Of a stretch of 43,172 nucleotides of DNA, positions 7,832 to 15,730 are shown one piece after another. Position 1 is the stretch's first letter. The number at the start of each line of letters is the position of its first letter. Both the position numbers and the translations under genes were made by a program. The notes below the pieces were generated by a model that ran no database searches, was not told where the DNA came from, and was given only the letters and a program-made list of their open reading frames with translations. This DNA comes from a virus, in the IMG/VR virus record IMGVR_UViG_3300021223_000019, positions 1 to 43,172 of that record, one strand, 5' to 3'.

Positions 7832-7985
7832 CGTTTATCTTCCTTTTGGGATGATTCCAGGCATTCAGGCAATGACGCTTGGTCAGCTCCCGCAGATGTT
7901 CCGGCACTTCGAGGAGCGCGGCGTTGCGTTCCTCGCGTGTGCGCATTGCGACGATCTGGCGGGCGTACTCCCTAGGCCACGTCAC
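7812..7985 (-). CDS. Small hypothetical early protein (GTG start)
   Basis: This 57-residue protein (VTWPREYARQIVAMRT..., ending NDGPKTD) is basic and helical. The GTG at 7985 lies inside the end of the KilAC-like gene, giving a 14-bp overlap as elsewhere in the operon. The ribosome site is weak, so ATG 7949 is an alternative. Further upstream the frame is an antisense-type extension through the KilAC-like gene and is unlikely to be coding. Confidence 0.5.
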   Translation of the reverse strand: MTWPREYARQIVAMRTREERNAALLEVPEHLRELTKRHCLNAWNHPKRKINDGPKTD

Positions 7986-8256
7986 GCTTGTCTGCCGGAA
8001 TAGCTGGCATTTCGAGGCCCAATTGTTCGGCAAGCCAGCGCATACCGGCCTGCCGGACCTTGGTTGATTGGCTGTATTGCATACCGAAAGTCTCGTGATA
8101 CCAGTTACTTTCCTTGACGCGGAGGTATTCACGATCACGGACAGGGAATGCCGGCAGACGTTGGTCGTTAAGCAGGCCTTTCTCACGCATGAGCGCGATC
8201 AGCTGAGTTCGCGTGAGGCCGAAATACTTGGCGGTTTTTTCCAGGTTCCGTTCCAT
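7972..8256 (-). CDS. KilAC-like phage antirepressor-type protein
   Basis: This 94-residue protein resembles the KilAC domain found at the C-terminus of phage antirepressors: YFGLTRTQLIALMREKGLL, then RDREYLRVKESNW and a helical tail. It lacks the BRO/Ant N-terminal domain, so it is a stand-alone KilAC module. AGGAGG lies 5 bases before the ATG. A DNA-binding role in the lytic switch is plausible but inferred. Confidence 0.65.
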   Translation of the reverse strand: MERNLEKTAKYFGLTRTQLIALMREKGLLNDQRLPAFPVRDREYLRVKESNWYHETFGMQYSQSTKVRQAGMRWLAEQLGLEMPAIPADKRDVA

Positions 8257-8265
8257 CTGGGCCTC

Positions 8266-8850
8266 CTAGGCTGCATGCGCGGCGGGAGTCGCCAGCGCAG
8301 CCAGGTGAGTGATGGATTCGCGTACGTTTTCGTACATCTGTTCGTTGCTGCCGGACACGGAAAAGCACTTGGTGCGAGGGCTTTTCACGCCAATGCTCAT
8401 CACTACGGTGATGCCTGCGCGTGTCCGCGTGCGATGCACGGCTAGACGGATAGGTAATTCAAAGCCGAGATCCAGATCGAGGGAGCCACCAGTGCGGACC
8501 AGGTCGAAAACCTGTTCCCGCTGGTAGGAGCTGAAAACACCGTATTGGCGTTCGGCGTGCAGTTGATGGAGAGGGTCGGCCGATGGGTCGATTGGCCCAT
8601 TGGCGATCTCCTGAATGAAATCAGCCAGCTTCAGGTGGGTTTTCTTGTCGTTGGCTAGGGTCAGTGTGTGGTGCTCATTGCCCAAGTCAATGGTGAAGGT
8701 GCTATCTACCTCATTGCGCTCAACTTTCAGCTGGAAAGGCAGTGCTATGCGTTGTGGCGCCGACCTGAGTGTATGGTTGAAGGTATCGCTCAGATTGACC
8801 TGGGCGCTGAGCAGAGACAGGGTGCGGTTGTCGATCTTGAACTTGCTCAT
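8266..8850 (-). CDS. Hypothetical early protein
   Basis: This 194-residue soluble protein begins MSKFKIDNRTLSLLSAQ and contains a beta-rich middle (FTIDLGNEHHTLTLANDKK). No signal peptide or known motif is seen. GGAGG lies 9 bases upstream and its ATG overlaps the TGA of the 59-residue gene. It is the second gene of the leftward early operon. Family not recognised. Confidence 0.65.
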   Translation of the reverse strand: MSKFKIDNRTLSLLSAQVNLSDTFNHTLRSAPQRIALPFQLKVERNEVDSTFTIDLGNEHHTLTLANDKKTHLKLADFIQEIANGPIDPSADPLHQLHAERQYGVFSSYQREQVFDLVRTGGSLDLDLGFELPIRLAVHRTRTRAGITVVMSIGVKSPRTKCFSVSGSNEQMYENVRESITHLAALATPAAHAA

Positions 8851-9026
8851 GCTGCCCGGCCTCCGTCGTTCGGATCGAAGGGGGCAGGGGCAGCGCGCTG
8901 CGGTACTAGGCGGGGTTTGCCGTGATGGATGATCACGAGACAGCCGGAGGTAGCCTCCAGTTGCTCGATGCGCTTGCGGTTAGTTGCACATGCCGGATGG
9001 ACGTGCACGGTTGCTGTGGTGTGCAT
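8847..9026 (-). CDS. 59-residue first gene of the left early operon
   Basis: The translation begins MHTTATVHVHPACATNRKR and continues with QLEATSGCLVIIHHGKPRLV. GAGG stands 7 bases before the ATG and the TGA overlaps the next gene's ATG. It is the first gene after the leftward promoter at 9062-9090. Small proteins with this arrangement recur in Pseudomonas phages, but no function is known to me. Confidence 0.6.
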   Translation of the reverse strand: MHTTATVHVHPACATNRKRIEQLEATSGCLVIIHHGKPRLVPQRAAPAPFDPNDGGRAA

Positions 9027-9061
9027 GGTGTTGCCTCGCTCTGTGGTGGGAGAGTGAGGCG

Positions 9062-9108
9062 AAAATAACTTAGGTTTTAATCTTTGGCAATAACCTTGCG
9101 ATTAATTT
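9062..9108 (-). promoter_or_regulatory. Leftward early promoter with repressor operator (PL-like)
   Basis: On the minus strand, TTGCCA (9090-9085) and TATTTT (9067-9062) are 17 bp apart. Immediately upstream, the 19-bp site ATAACCTTGCGATTAATTT (9090-9108, plus strand) matches 18 of 19 bases with a site between the -35 and -10 of the rightward promoter, in opposite orientation. The stretch holds the repressor stop codon and drives the operon starting at 9026. Confidence 0.65.
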
Positions 9109-9887
9109 TAGCTAATAAGTAATGTGTTTATCGGGTTAAGGGTGGACCACCAAAAAACGCGGCCGATGATTTGGATGCGATCCTCCATCACCTGCTCGAA
9201 GGAATAGTCTTCGTCCGCATATTCATCTCGGTTGAAGCTCCGGAGGCGAAGTCCTCCGGGGATACGGTATAGAAACTTAATCCGCAAGAGCCCGTCGTGA
9301 TCAAGTGCGTAGACTTGCCCATCAATTATTTTCGTCATCCCTTTATCAATGCCTAGCGTGGCTCGATCGAGAATCAGGGGGTGGTTAGAGTTTCCAATAT
9401 TGGTCGCGCAAGCTGCGTTTGAAGGGTCTATTCCCGCTTTCCTAAGCGTATAGCTAGAGAACCGAACTTTGCGACCATCGTCGATCTGAACTGAGGATCT
9501 TCCCAGGCCTGAAGCTATCTCAACTTCCTTATAGAGCGGCAATGCGACCTCGTCTTCATCCATAGGAGTCAAGTCGTCCCAAGGCGAGAGTTCTCCCAGT
9601 ACAAAGGGGGTGCCGTCTTTTGGGCGTAGCTTATAGATAGTGTCGCTTTCGAGTTGGGTGCCAGGTACCTCGCCCGTGTCGAGCCAGTCGATATCAACCT
9701 GAAGGGCTCGCGCAATAGCCGGTAGGAAGCGGCTTTTCATGGACTTCCCTGAGCTGAGCTTCTGAATGCTTGCCTGTGTGCACCCTGCGGCCACAGCAAG
9801 GGGCTCCTGCTTAATATCGCGTTCTGACATTGCGTAATTCAGGCGATCAGCAAGGGTGGGGAGCTGTGATTTGTCTAAATAATTCAT
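9108..9887 (-). CDS. CI/LexA-type phage repressor (XRE HTH plus S24 domain)
   Basis: This 259-residue repressor maintains lysogeny. Residues 11-60 form an XRE helix-turn-helix (AVAAGCTQASIQKLSSGKS). Residues 115-240 match the S24 autoproteolysis domain, with candidate Ser167 in GNSNHP (usually GDSMxP) and Lys204 in LRIKFLY. The cleavage region is probably ASGLG near residue 125, though the classic AG pair is replaced by SG. It is transcribed leftward and divergently from cro. Operator-like sites lie on both sides of the gene. It probably responds to RecA-mediated cleavage after DNA damage. Confidence 0.9.
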   Translation of the reverse strand: MNYLDKSQLPTLADRLNYAMSERDIKQEPLAVAAGCTQASIQKLSSGKSMKSRFLPAIARALQVDIDWLDTGEVPGTQLESDTIYKLRPKDGTPFVLGELSPWDDLTPMDEDEVALPLYKEVEIASGLGRSSVQIDDGRKVRFSSYTLRKAGIDPSNAACATNIGNSNHPLILDRATLGIDKGMTKIIDGQVYALDHDGLLRIKFLYRIPGGLRLRSFNRDEYADEDYSFEQVMEDRIQIIGRVFWWSTLNPINTLLIS

Positions 9888-9890
9888 GGG

Positions 9891-9963
9891 TTAAAGGTTA
9901 TTACCATGGTTATAGAAAGTCCAACAGCTAAGGTTGTTGACAAATTAATCGTAAGGTTATAAT
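9891..9963 (+). promoter_or_regulatory. Rightward promoter and operator region (PR/PRM-like)
   Basis: Exact hexamers TTGACA (9937-9942) and TATAAT (9958-9963) face cro, with a short 15-bp spacer. The spacer is filled by the 19-bp operator-like site (9942-9960). Further AAGGTT half-sites occur at 9894 and 9929. The repressor promoter must lie in the same 109-bp gap on the other strand, but I see no convincing hexamers for it. Confidence 0.6.
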
Positions 9964-9996
9964 TTGCGCCTCAGTTATTCATGTTGAGACCTGACC

Positions 9997-10287
9997 ATGA
10001 CATTGAATCACCCTGATCCAAGCAGCTCGTCTGCCGAGGTCACACTTGCCGCCTCTGCTGCATTGTTGCGGGCTCTTGAAGCCTGCGATGGTAACCAGTC
10101 TGAACTCGCTCGTCGTTGTGGAGTGAAGCAGCCTCATGTTTGGAAGTGGCTCAAGTCGGGACGCGTTCCTACAGAGCGAGTACATGCTGTTGCTCGTGCT
10201 TCGGGTGGCAAAGTGATGCCGCATGAGTTGCGCCCGGATCTGCCTGATCTTTTCCCTGTGCCTCTGTTTCAAGCCGTCGCTGCATAA
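9997..10287 (+). CDS. Cro/YdaS-like transcriptional regulator
   Basis: This 96-residue protein has a YdaS-type helix-turn-helix: ALEACDGNQSELARRCGVKQ, then PHVWKWLKSGRVPTERV and the typical ending MPHELRPDLPDLFP. It is divergent from the repressor and first under the rightward promoter, as Cro is in lambda, so it likely represses the repressor gene during lytic growth. It starts at ATG 9997 with weak ribosome-site features. Confidence 0.85.
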   Translation: MTLNHPDPSSSSAEVTLAASAALLRALEACDGNQSELARRCGVKQPHVWKWLKSGRVPTERVHAVARASGGKVMPHELRPDLPDLFPVPLFQAVAA

Positions 10288-10602
10288 GACGTAGAAAAAA
10301 GGCGACCCAAGGGCCGCCCAGTTTCCCCCGACACGCGCCACCACAGCGGAGCCGGGCCGCGATTAAGGTTGACGGGCACACCACATGCAACCGTCGGTCT
10401 TCATCGCGTATCAAGGCACGGATGCCTTGGGTTGCTGCCTCTTCCACCACAGATTAGGCAGCTGTAGCGCCAGAGGTGAACAACGGATTGTTCGCCTCGG
10501 CACGGTGCCGGTTTTATCCGGCGTGTGACCTTCGCAAGCCACGCGGCAAATGTAACACCACTGCAAGCCGCGCGGCACTGGCAACATATAAGGATTAATG
10601 CC
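10288..10602 (+). promoter_or_regulatory. Gene-free leader between cro and cII-like gene
   Basis: No coding region is supported in these 315 bases. An imperfect hairpin GGCGACCC/GGGCCGCC follows cro (10301-10318) and may be a weak terminator. Just upstream of the CII-like gene, two imperfect direct repeats (10534-10557 and 10563-10586), each with GCAAGCC and CGCGGCA, are spaced 29 bp apart. They may be regulator sites or part of the leader RNA. Confidence 0.35.
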
Positions 10603-11121
10603 ATGAGCCGAATCGCTCTGAGTTGCGTTGATCGAGCACAACGGGAAGTCCTGACGCTCGAATTGGCGCTGTATCATGCCGCACGGGATTATCCCGGCGG
10701 TGCCGCTGCAATCGCCGCCACCACCGGCCGCAATGCCACCACGCTGCAACACAAGTTATCTCCCACCCATCCCTCGCACACCGTCAACGTTCAGGAGTTC
10801 GGCGAGATCCTGGAACTGACCAAGGATCGGCGCATTCTTGATGCGGTGCATGCGCTTGTTGGCGACACTACCTGGCAGGAGCTGGCCGAGACGTACACCA
10901 GCGATATGCCTGAGACGTTGACCACCGGCATTGCCGCATATTTCCGACAGGTAGCTGACTTGGCTGATATCTGGGCCAAGAGTATTGGCGACGGTGTAGT
11001 CAATGACCAGGAATTGGCCGAAATACGCCTGCAGGTGTTTCGCGGCATTCAGGGGCTGCTGGGGATGTTCAACCGCGCGAAATACGTCAACCAGACTACG
11101 CGGGGTACTGACCGTGGCTGA
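10603..11121 (+). CDS. CII-like phage regulatory protein (CP76 family)
   Basis: This 172-residue protein resembles the phage regulatory CII/CP76 family. It contains LALYHAARDYPGGAAAIAA, LQHKLSPTHPSHTVNVQEF and a long helical C-terminus. Such proteins influence the lysis-lysogeny decision or replication start. AAGGA lies 8 bases before the ATG at 10603. A longer in-frame start at 10525 would read through the leader repeats and is less likely. It overlaps the next gene by 8 bp. Confidence 0.75.
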   Translation: MSRIALSCVDRAQREVLTLELALYHAARDYPGGAAAIAATTGRNATTLQHKLSPTHPSHTVNVQEFGEILELTKDRRILDAVHALVGDTTWQELAETYTSDMPETLTTGIAAYFRQVADLADIWAKSIGDGVVNDQELAEIRLQVFRGIQGLLGMFNRAKYVNQTTRGTDRG

Positions 11122-11341
11122 CGTTATCGATTTTGCCAACGACCTGGTGCAAGAGCGTATGGATCAGGCCCTTGCTGCACGCAATGCGAACAAATCTGCC
11201 ATGCCTGCGCATTCCTTTATGTTCTGTGAGGGCTGCGATACGCCGATCCCATCGGCGCGCCGCGTTGCGATTCCTGGTTGCACGCAGTGCGTGACCTGCC
11301 AATCCATCGACGAAGCCAGGAATGCCCGCCATGCTCGATGA
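11114..11341 (+). CDS. TraR/DksA-type C4 zinc-finger protein
   Basis: This 75-residue protein has the four-cysteine finger FCEGCDTPIP and CTQCVTC, the hallmark of small TraR/DksA proteins. Family members bind the RNA polymerase secondary channel and mimic ppGpp/DksA effects. The GTG start at 11114 lies inside the CII-like gene's end. The ATG at 11003 would overlap that gene by 119 bp in another frame and is rejected. It overlaps the primase start. Confidence 0.8.
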   Translation: MADVIDFANDLVQERMDQALAARNANKSAMPAHSFMFCEGCDTPIPSARRVAIPGCTQCVTCQSIDEARNARHAR

Positions 11342-13547
11342 GGTACTCAATCAGTTTTCGGATTATGGCCTGGAGCCGGATCAACCGCTGGTGTTTGGCA
11401 AGCTGACTCGTTGCAAAACTGCCCAGGACAAGGGCAAAGAGAAAAACGGCTGGTACGTGGTGCATGAGCACCGTACCGAGAAAAACGAAATCCTGATATT
11501 CGGCAGCTTCGGTGACTGGCGTTCAGGCGAGTCGCAGAAGATCAAGGTCAAGGCTGGGCGCATGAGCCCCGAAGAGCGTGAAGTCATGCGCGCTCGGCAG
11601 GAGGACGCCAAGCGCAAGGCCGCAGAGGTCGCGGCCAACGCCTCAAGGCGAGCGGCAAACCGTGCGACAGGGCTGTTCAAGCGCATGCCCGAAAAGGGTA
11701 AAAGCGCCTACTTGGATCGAAAGCAAATCGTCGGCTTCAAGGTTCGCTATGCGCCACGTACGGGCGCATTTTTGGTGCCTATGTGCAACGTGCGGGATCA
11801 GATCGTTGGCCTGCAGGTGATTTTCCCAGCGAAGCAAGAAGACACTGGCCGCGACAAAGCCTACTGGCCCTACGGCATGTCCAAAGAGGGCGCCTTCCAT
11901 TTGATCGGGCCGCACCCTGAGCCGGGCGAGCCGGTGCTGGTGTGTGAGGGATATGCCACCGGCGCAAGCCTGCACATGGCAACTTCACTCACCGTCGCGA
12001 TTGCGTTTGACGCGGGCAATCTACTGCCGGTCTCCAAGGCCATGCGTGAGCGCTTTCCCGGTTGCCCGCTGATCATCTGCCGCGACGATGACTGGAAAAC
12101 CAAACGCCCCAACGGCGACCCCTGGAACCCAGGCGAAGAAAAAGCCAGCAACGCCGCGCTCATCGTCGGCGGCCAGGTGGTCGCGCCCGTTTTCTCCGGC
12201 GAGCGTGAGATCAAGTGGACCGACTTCAATGACCTGCATGTGGCCGAGGGATTGGAGGCCGTCCGCCGCCAGGTGCTGGCGGTGGTCAAGCCTCCTGCAG
12301 CTGGTGGCTGGAAAGACCAACTGGCCCGAACTGAAAACGGCTCGTTGATCGCCCACATGCAAAACGTTGAGCTGATCCTGGGCAATGACGAGCGCTGGGC
12401 CGGCGTCATCGGCTACAGCGTGTTTAGCTCCAAGATCGTCAAACTACGGTCCGCGCCGTTCGGTGGCGGCGCCGGCGACTGGGCCGACATCGATGACATG
12501 CGGGTGATGAAATGGCTTGCCCAGCAGTACAACCTGCGGGTCAAGGCATCCCATGTGATCGAAGCGGTCAGTGTGGTTGCCCACGACCATTCCTTTCACC
12601 CAGTACGCGAGTACCTGGAGAAGTTGGAATGGGACCGCGTCCCTCGGCTAGAAACCTGGCTGACCGATGTGCTGGGCGTTCAGGCCACGGACTACTCGGC
12701 CAAGGTCGGTAAGCGCTGGCCGATCTCGGCGGTGGCTCGAGTGATGCGTCCAGGCTGCAAAGCCGACTCGGTGATGATCCTCGAAGGCGGGCAAGGTGAA
12801 GGTAAGTCCACCGCTATGGGCATTCTCGGCGGCGATTGGTTTATGGACACGCCCTTTGCCCTCGGCGACAAGGACAGCTTCCAGTCGATTCGCGGCAAGT
12901 GGATCATCGAACTGGGTGAGCTGGACAGCTTCAACAAGGCCGAAAGCACCAAGGCCAAGCAGTTTTTCTCGGCGTCCACCGACACCTACCGCGAGAGCTA
13001 CGGCCGCAGAACAAATGACGTGCCACGCCAGTGTGTTTTCGTGGGCACCACCAACCAAGAGGAATACCTCAAGGACGCCACGGGCAACCGTCGTTATTGG
13101 CCGGTGTTCTGCAATAAGGTCGACTTGGACACGCTGCGCGAGATCCGCGATCAACTGTGGGCCGAGGCGCTGTTCTGTTTTGAGGCTGGCGACATCTGGT
13201 GGGTGACCAAAGACGAAGCCTGGATGTTCGCTGAGGCCCAGGACGAACGCTTTGTGGTCGACGAATGGGAAGGGCCAATCCTGAATTGGTTGGAGGAATC
13301 GCAGATCGGCGAAACCGCCACCGGTAACGAGATATTGACCAGCGCCCTTAAGCTGGACTATGGCCACTGGGGCAAGCCCGAGCAGATGCGGGTCGGGGCG
13401 ATCATGCACCGCCTTGGGTGGCGCAAGAAGCGTATGCCGGCTCTGGTAAAGAGCGGTGTGCGGCAGTGGGCCTATCAGAAACCAGCGGCCTGGGGGCGGG
13501 CATCTGCGCTTCAGGTCTCGCCGGTAGAGGAGCCTTGCTTTGATTAA
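11331..13547 (+). CDS. Primase-helicase (Toprim plus VapE/D5-like ATPase)
   Basis: This 738-residue replication protein has two parts. The N-terminal half contains a Toprim core (VCEGYATGASLH near residue 203, then IICRDDD), needed for primer synthesis. The C-terminal half is a virulence-associated-E type helicase with Walker A GGQGEGKST near residue 485 and acidic IIELGELDSF as the B motif. FVGTTNQEEYLKDATGNRRYWPV is the family's signature region. ATG 11331 has AGGA at 9 bases; ATG 11322 lies on the ribosome site. It probably primes and unwinds DNA at the phage origin. Confidence 0.92.
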   Translation: MLDEVLNQFSDYGLEPDQPLVFGKLTRCKTAQDKGKEKNGWYVVHEHRTEKNEILIFGSFGDWRSGESQKIKVKAGRMSPEEREVMRARQEDAKRKAAEVAANASRRAANRATGLFKRMPEKGKSAYLDRKQIVGFKVRYAPRTGAFLVPMCNVRDQIVGLQVIFPAKQEDTGRDKAYWPYGMSKEGAFHLIGPHPEPGEPVLVCEGYATGASLHMATSLTVAIAFDAGNLLPVSKAMRERFPGCPLIICRDDDWKTKRPNGDPWNPGEEKASNAALIVGGQVVAPVFSGEREIKWTDFNDLHVAEGLEAVRRQVLAVVKPPAAGGWKDQLARTENGSLIAHMQNVELILGNDERWAGVIGYSVFSSKIVKLRSAPFGGGAGDWADIDDMRVMKWLAQQYNLRVKASHVIEAVSVVAHDHSFHPVREYLEKLEWDRVPRLETWLTDVLGVQATDYSAKVGKRWPISAVARVMRPGCKADSVMILEGGQGEGKSTAMGILGGDWFMDTPFALGDKDSFQSIRGKWIIELGELDSFNKAESTKAKQFFSASTDTYRESYGRRTNDVPRQCVFVGTTNQEEYLKDATGNRRYWPVFCNKVDLDTLREIRDQLWAEALFCFEAGDIWWVTKDEAWMFAEAQDERFVVDEWEGPILNWLEESQIGETATGNEILTSALKLDYGHWGKPEQMRVGAIMHRLGWRKKRMPALVKSGVRQWAYQKPAAWGRASALQVSPVEEPCFD

Positions 13548-13905
13548 ACGGATCGATGAAATGCTCAAGCTCTGGGCGCAGGACCTGCATGAGTCAACGA
13601 CGATCAATTGCGGAGGATCGACTGGCGGCAACATGATCGCCATGTTGATGGAGTGCAAGGGCGAACTGATCCGTGGGACACGCGGTAGTCGGGTGCTGCT
13701 GGATGAGTCGGCGGATATCCAACTGATCGTTCACAAGCACTTGCCGCCTCGGCTCTCTCTGGTCGTGCTCGAGCACTACTGCAACCATGACAGCTTCCTT
13801 TCGCAGAAGATGGTGCACTGCGCGTGCAGCTCGCGGACTTATTACATGCGGCTGCACGAAGCCCATGAATTCATTCAGGGCATGTTGATGGGGAAAGCTG
13901 CATGA
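13540..13905 (+). CDS. Q-like late antitermination protein (tentative)
   Basis: This 121-residue protein contains a helical C-terminal element (SSRTYYMRLHEAHEFIQGML) and two Cys in VHCACS. This resembles Q-type antiterminators that help RNA polymerase read into lysis and head genes. Its place between replication and lysis/packaging genes fits. It starts at TTG 13540, with GAGGAG 7 bases before and an 8-bp overlap with the primase gene. Family assignment rests on pattern and position only. Confidence 0.5.
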   Translation: MIKRIDEMLKLWAQDLHESTTINCGGSTGGNMIAMLMECKGELIRGTRGSRVLLDESADIQLIVHKHLPPRLSLVVLEHYCNHDSFLSQKMVHCACSSRTYYMRLHEAHEFIQGMLMGKAA

Positions 13906-13930
13906 CCCTCGGCATCACTCCGTGCACCAC

Positions 13931-14209
13931 TGTCCTACTGTCCGGCCTTGTCCGACTTCCGTTTAACGTAGTCGGACAGGCGCAGGCCGCGCCGTTGTTG
14001 GGCTGTCCTACAGTCCAACCTCTGACCGCCCAACGCACACATGAGCATAGCGGGCACGTATTCGCGCCCATGGCGCGCACGCGTGCTTTTAACTTTCTCT
14101 CTATACACAAGAGAAAAGTAAATAAGGCAGGACAGTAGGTCAGCGCCCCGAATTTAGGCGCCTGTAGCTGTCCTACTTCGATTCTGAATAGTGGGACAGG
14201 TAGGACAGC
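13931..14209. repeat. GTCCTAC/GTCCGAC repeat cluster, gene-free
   Basis: TGTCCTAC occurs at 13931, 14004 and 14169, and its complement GTAGGACA at 14200. TGTCCGAC (13949-13956) and GTCGGACA (13971-13978) form an inverted pair. GCTGTCCTAC (14167-14176) and GTAGGACAGC (14200-14209) form a 10-bp inverted repeat. A further AGGACAGTAGG is at 14129. The density and mixed orientation suggest a protein-binding array, such as an origin next to the primase gene or Q-related sites. Confidence 0.6.
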
Positions 14210-14379
14210 GCCGGGGGCGCCGGAATCCGAAATAAAGATATTCGCCGACATTGCCTAGGCATTCACCAGACATTCACCGGGTGGCATTAAAACAGGCTTG
14301 CTGCCAGTAAAATCCACCTGTAAAAAGTACTCATCTTCGATAGGTGCGACCGCATAGAGCGGCACGCACCACCACACTA

Positions 14380-14404
14380 AACCCGGCCATCGCGCCGGGT
14401 TTTT
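14380..14404 (+). terminator. Terminator before the holin gene
   Basis: AACCCGG/CCGGGTT stem with an 8-base loop, ending in a T run (14400-14405). It lies between the Q-like gene and the late operon, where a Q-dependent readthrough terminator would be expected. Confidence 0.6.
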
Positions 14405-14423
14405 GCGTTTATGGGGTAGGGCA

Positions 14424-14771
14424 ATGACGAACGAACAGCAAGCACTGGCAGAGATGCCTATCTGGTTATTGATTGTTCTGGCCCTGGTTGGTGGCGTGTC
14501 CGGCGAGATGTGGCGGGCAGACAAGGAGGGCGCGCGGGGCTGGTCGTTGATCCGGCGGTTGGCCCTCCGGTCGGGCGCCTGCGTGGCGTGCGGGGTGACG
14601 GCGATCATGTTGCTGTACGCGGCGGGCATGTCGATCTGGACGTCGGGCGCCCTGGGATGCCTGACAGCGATGGCGGGGGCAGACGTTGCCATCGGGCTGT
14701 ACGAACGCTGGACGGCCAAGCGGCTGGGGCTGAGCGAGTCAGCAGCGGGCAAGGGCGAAGCAGGCCCGTAG
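14424..14771 (+). CDS. Phage holin
   Basis: This 115-residue membrane protein has hydrophobic segments at about residues 12-28 (IWLLIVLALVGGVSG), 50-70 (ACVACGVTAIMLLYAAGMSIW) and a weaker third (ALGCLTAMAGADVAIGL). A basic/charged tail follows, as in the phage holin LydA-like family. It would form membrane lesions letting the endolysin reach the wall. It heads the late operon, far from the endolysin at 36.7 kb. The start at 14424 was chosen over 14403 because the earlier ATG sits on the terminator tail. Confidence 0.75.
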   Translation: MTNEQQALAEMPIWLLIVLALVGGVSGEMWRADKEGARGWSLIRRLALRSGACVACGVTAIMLLYAAGMSIWTSGALGCLTAMAGADVAIGLYERWTAKRLGLSESAAGKGEAGP

Positions 14772-14790
14772 TCAACCAGGGGAAACGCTC

Positions 14791-15522
14791 ATGATGCGGC
14801 TTGAGATGCGCGACAACATTGATCAGATCGTCAAAGAGATGCGCAGCCTCACCCGGTCGAAGGTGCCCACGGCAGCCGCCAAGGCACTGACCTTCACCGC
14901 TGAGCGTGTCCAGGCCGCCGAGAAAGCGGAAATGGCACGGGTGTTTGATCGCCCCACGCGTTGGACACTCAACTCGATCTTCAAGCGCAGTGCCACGGCC
15001 AACCGGCTGTTCGCTCGGGTGTGGGTCAAGGATGAGGCCAGCTCGGGTGTGCCTGCCTCCAAGTACTTGCCGGTGCACATCGACGGCGGCAACCGCCCGC
15101 ACAAGCGATTCGAGAAGGCCTTGATCCACTACGGCCTGATGCCAGCTGACATGTATGCGGTACCAGGTCGGCGCGCCCGAATGGATGGCAACGGCAACAT
15201 CAGTCGCGGCCAGATCGTGCAGATCCTGTCCGCCCTCGGTGCAGCAGAGCGGGTGTCGGGCTTCATGGCTAACCGCACGAAGCGCAGTCGACGCCGCAAT
15301 CGTAACGCGCCGGACTACTTCGTGGGTCGACCGGGCAACGGCACCGGCCCGCTGGGCATCTGGCAACGGATCGGCAGCGGCGCACGGCCCATCCTGATCT
15401 TCGTCAAGCGCCCGACGTATCGGCGACGCTTTGACTTCTACGGCATCGCCAATCGGGTGGCACAGGCCGAGTTCGAGCCGCTGTTCCGGCGTGCCCTGGC
15501 ACGAGAGATGGAAAGGGGCTGA
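14791..15522 (+). CDS. Phage morphogenesis protein, possibly gpZ-like
   Basis: This 243-residue basic protein contains VPTAAAKALTFTAERV, then FDRPTRWTLNSIF and a Lys/Arg-rich middle (KRSRRRNRN). The pattern recalls minor tail protein Z-like proteins, which join tail to head, but the position before terminase is unusual for them. ATG at 14791 or 14794 follows GGGGAAACGCTC. Annotation beyond phage structural protein is uncertain. Confidence 0.6.
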   Translation: MMRLEMRDNIDQIVKEMRSLTRSKVPTAAAKALTFTAERVQAAEKAEMARVFDRPTRWTLNSIFKRSATANRLFARVWVKDEASSGVPASKYLPVHIDGGNRPHKRFEKALIHYGLMPADMYAVPGRRARMDGNGNISRGQIVQILSALGAAERVSGFMANRTKRSRRRNRNAPDYFVGRPGNGTGPLGIWQRIGSGARPILIFVKRPTYRRRFDFYGIANRVAQAEFEPLFRRALAREMERG

Positions 15523-15730
15523 CCTTTCGTCATTTTCTGTGGTTTTTCATCAAAAACTGGATGTTTTTCAATGATTTGTCGGGTTTTTTGCTTGACAGGG
15601 CGACAGGTGCCCCGAAATCAATGGGTCCTTCCAGCGACCGGGGCCATCGGGGTAATTCGAACCCCGACTTTTTCACAGATTCAACCCGACATAGGGGGTT
15701 CCGCTTCCATGTCAGCCACCGGACCAGACC
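15523..15730. other. Gene-free region upstream of terminase, candidate cos site
   Basis: No gene is supported. An AT-rich stretch with T tracts (15536-15595), including TTTCAATGATTTG that fits the IHF consensus with one mismatch, is followed by a GC-rich segment with repeated CCCCG and CGGGG (15608-15665). In lambda-type phages cos lies directly before the small terminase gene, so this is the best candidate. Confidence 0.35.

Noticed and set aside
12648-13658. 336-codon minus-strand open frame
   Set aside because: Lies opposite the primase-helicase gene with Walker and Toprim motifs; no recognisable protein.
13902-14138. 78-codon open frame overlapping the Q-like stop
   Set aside because: It crosses the GTCCTAC repeat array and has no protein-like character; the ATGA overlap alone is not enough.
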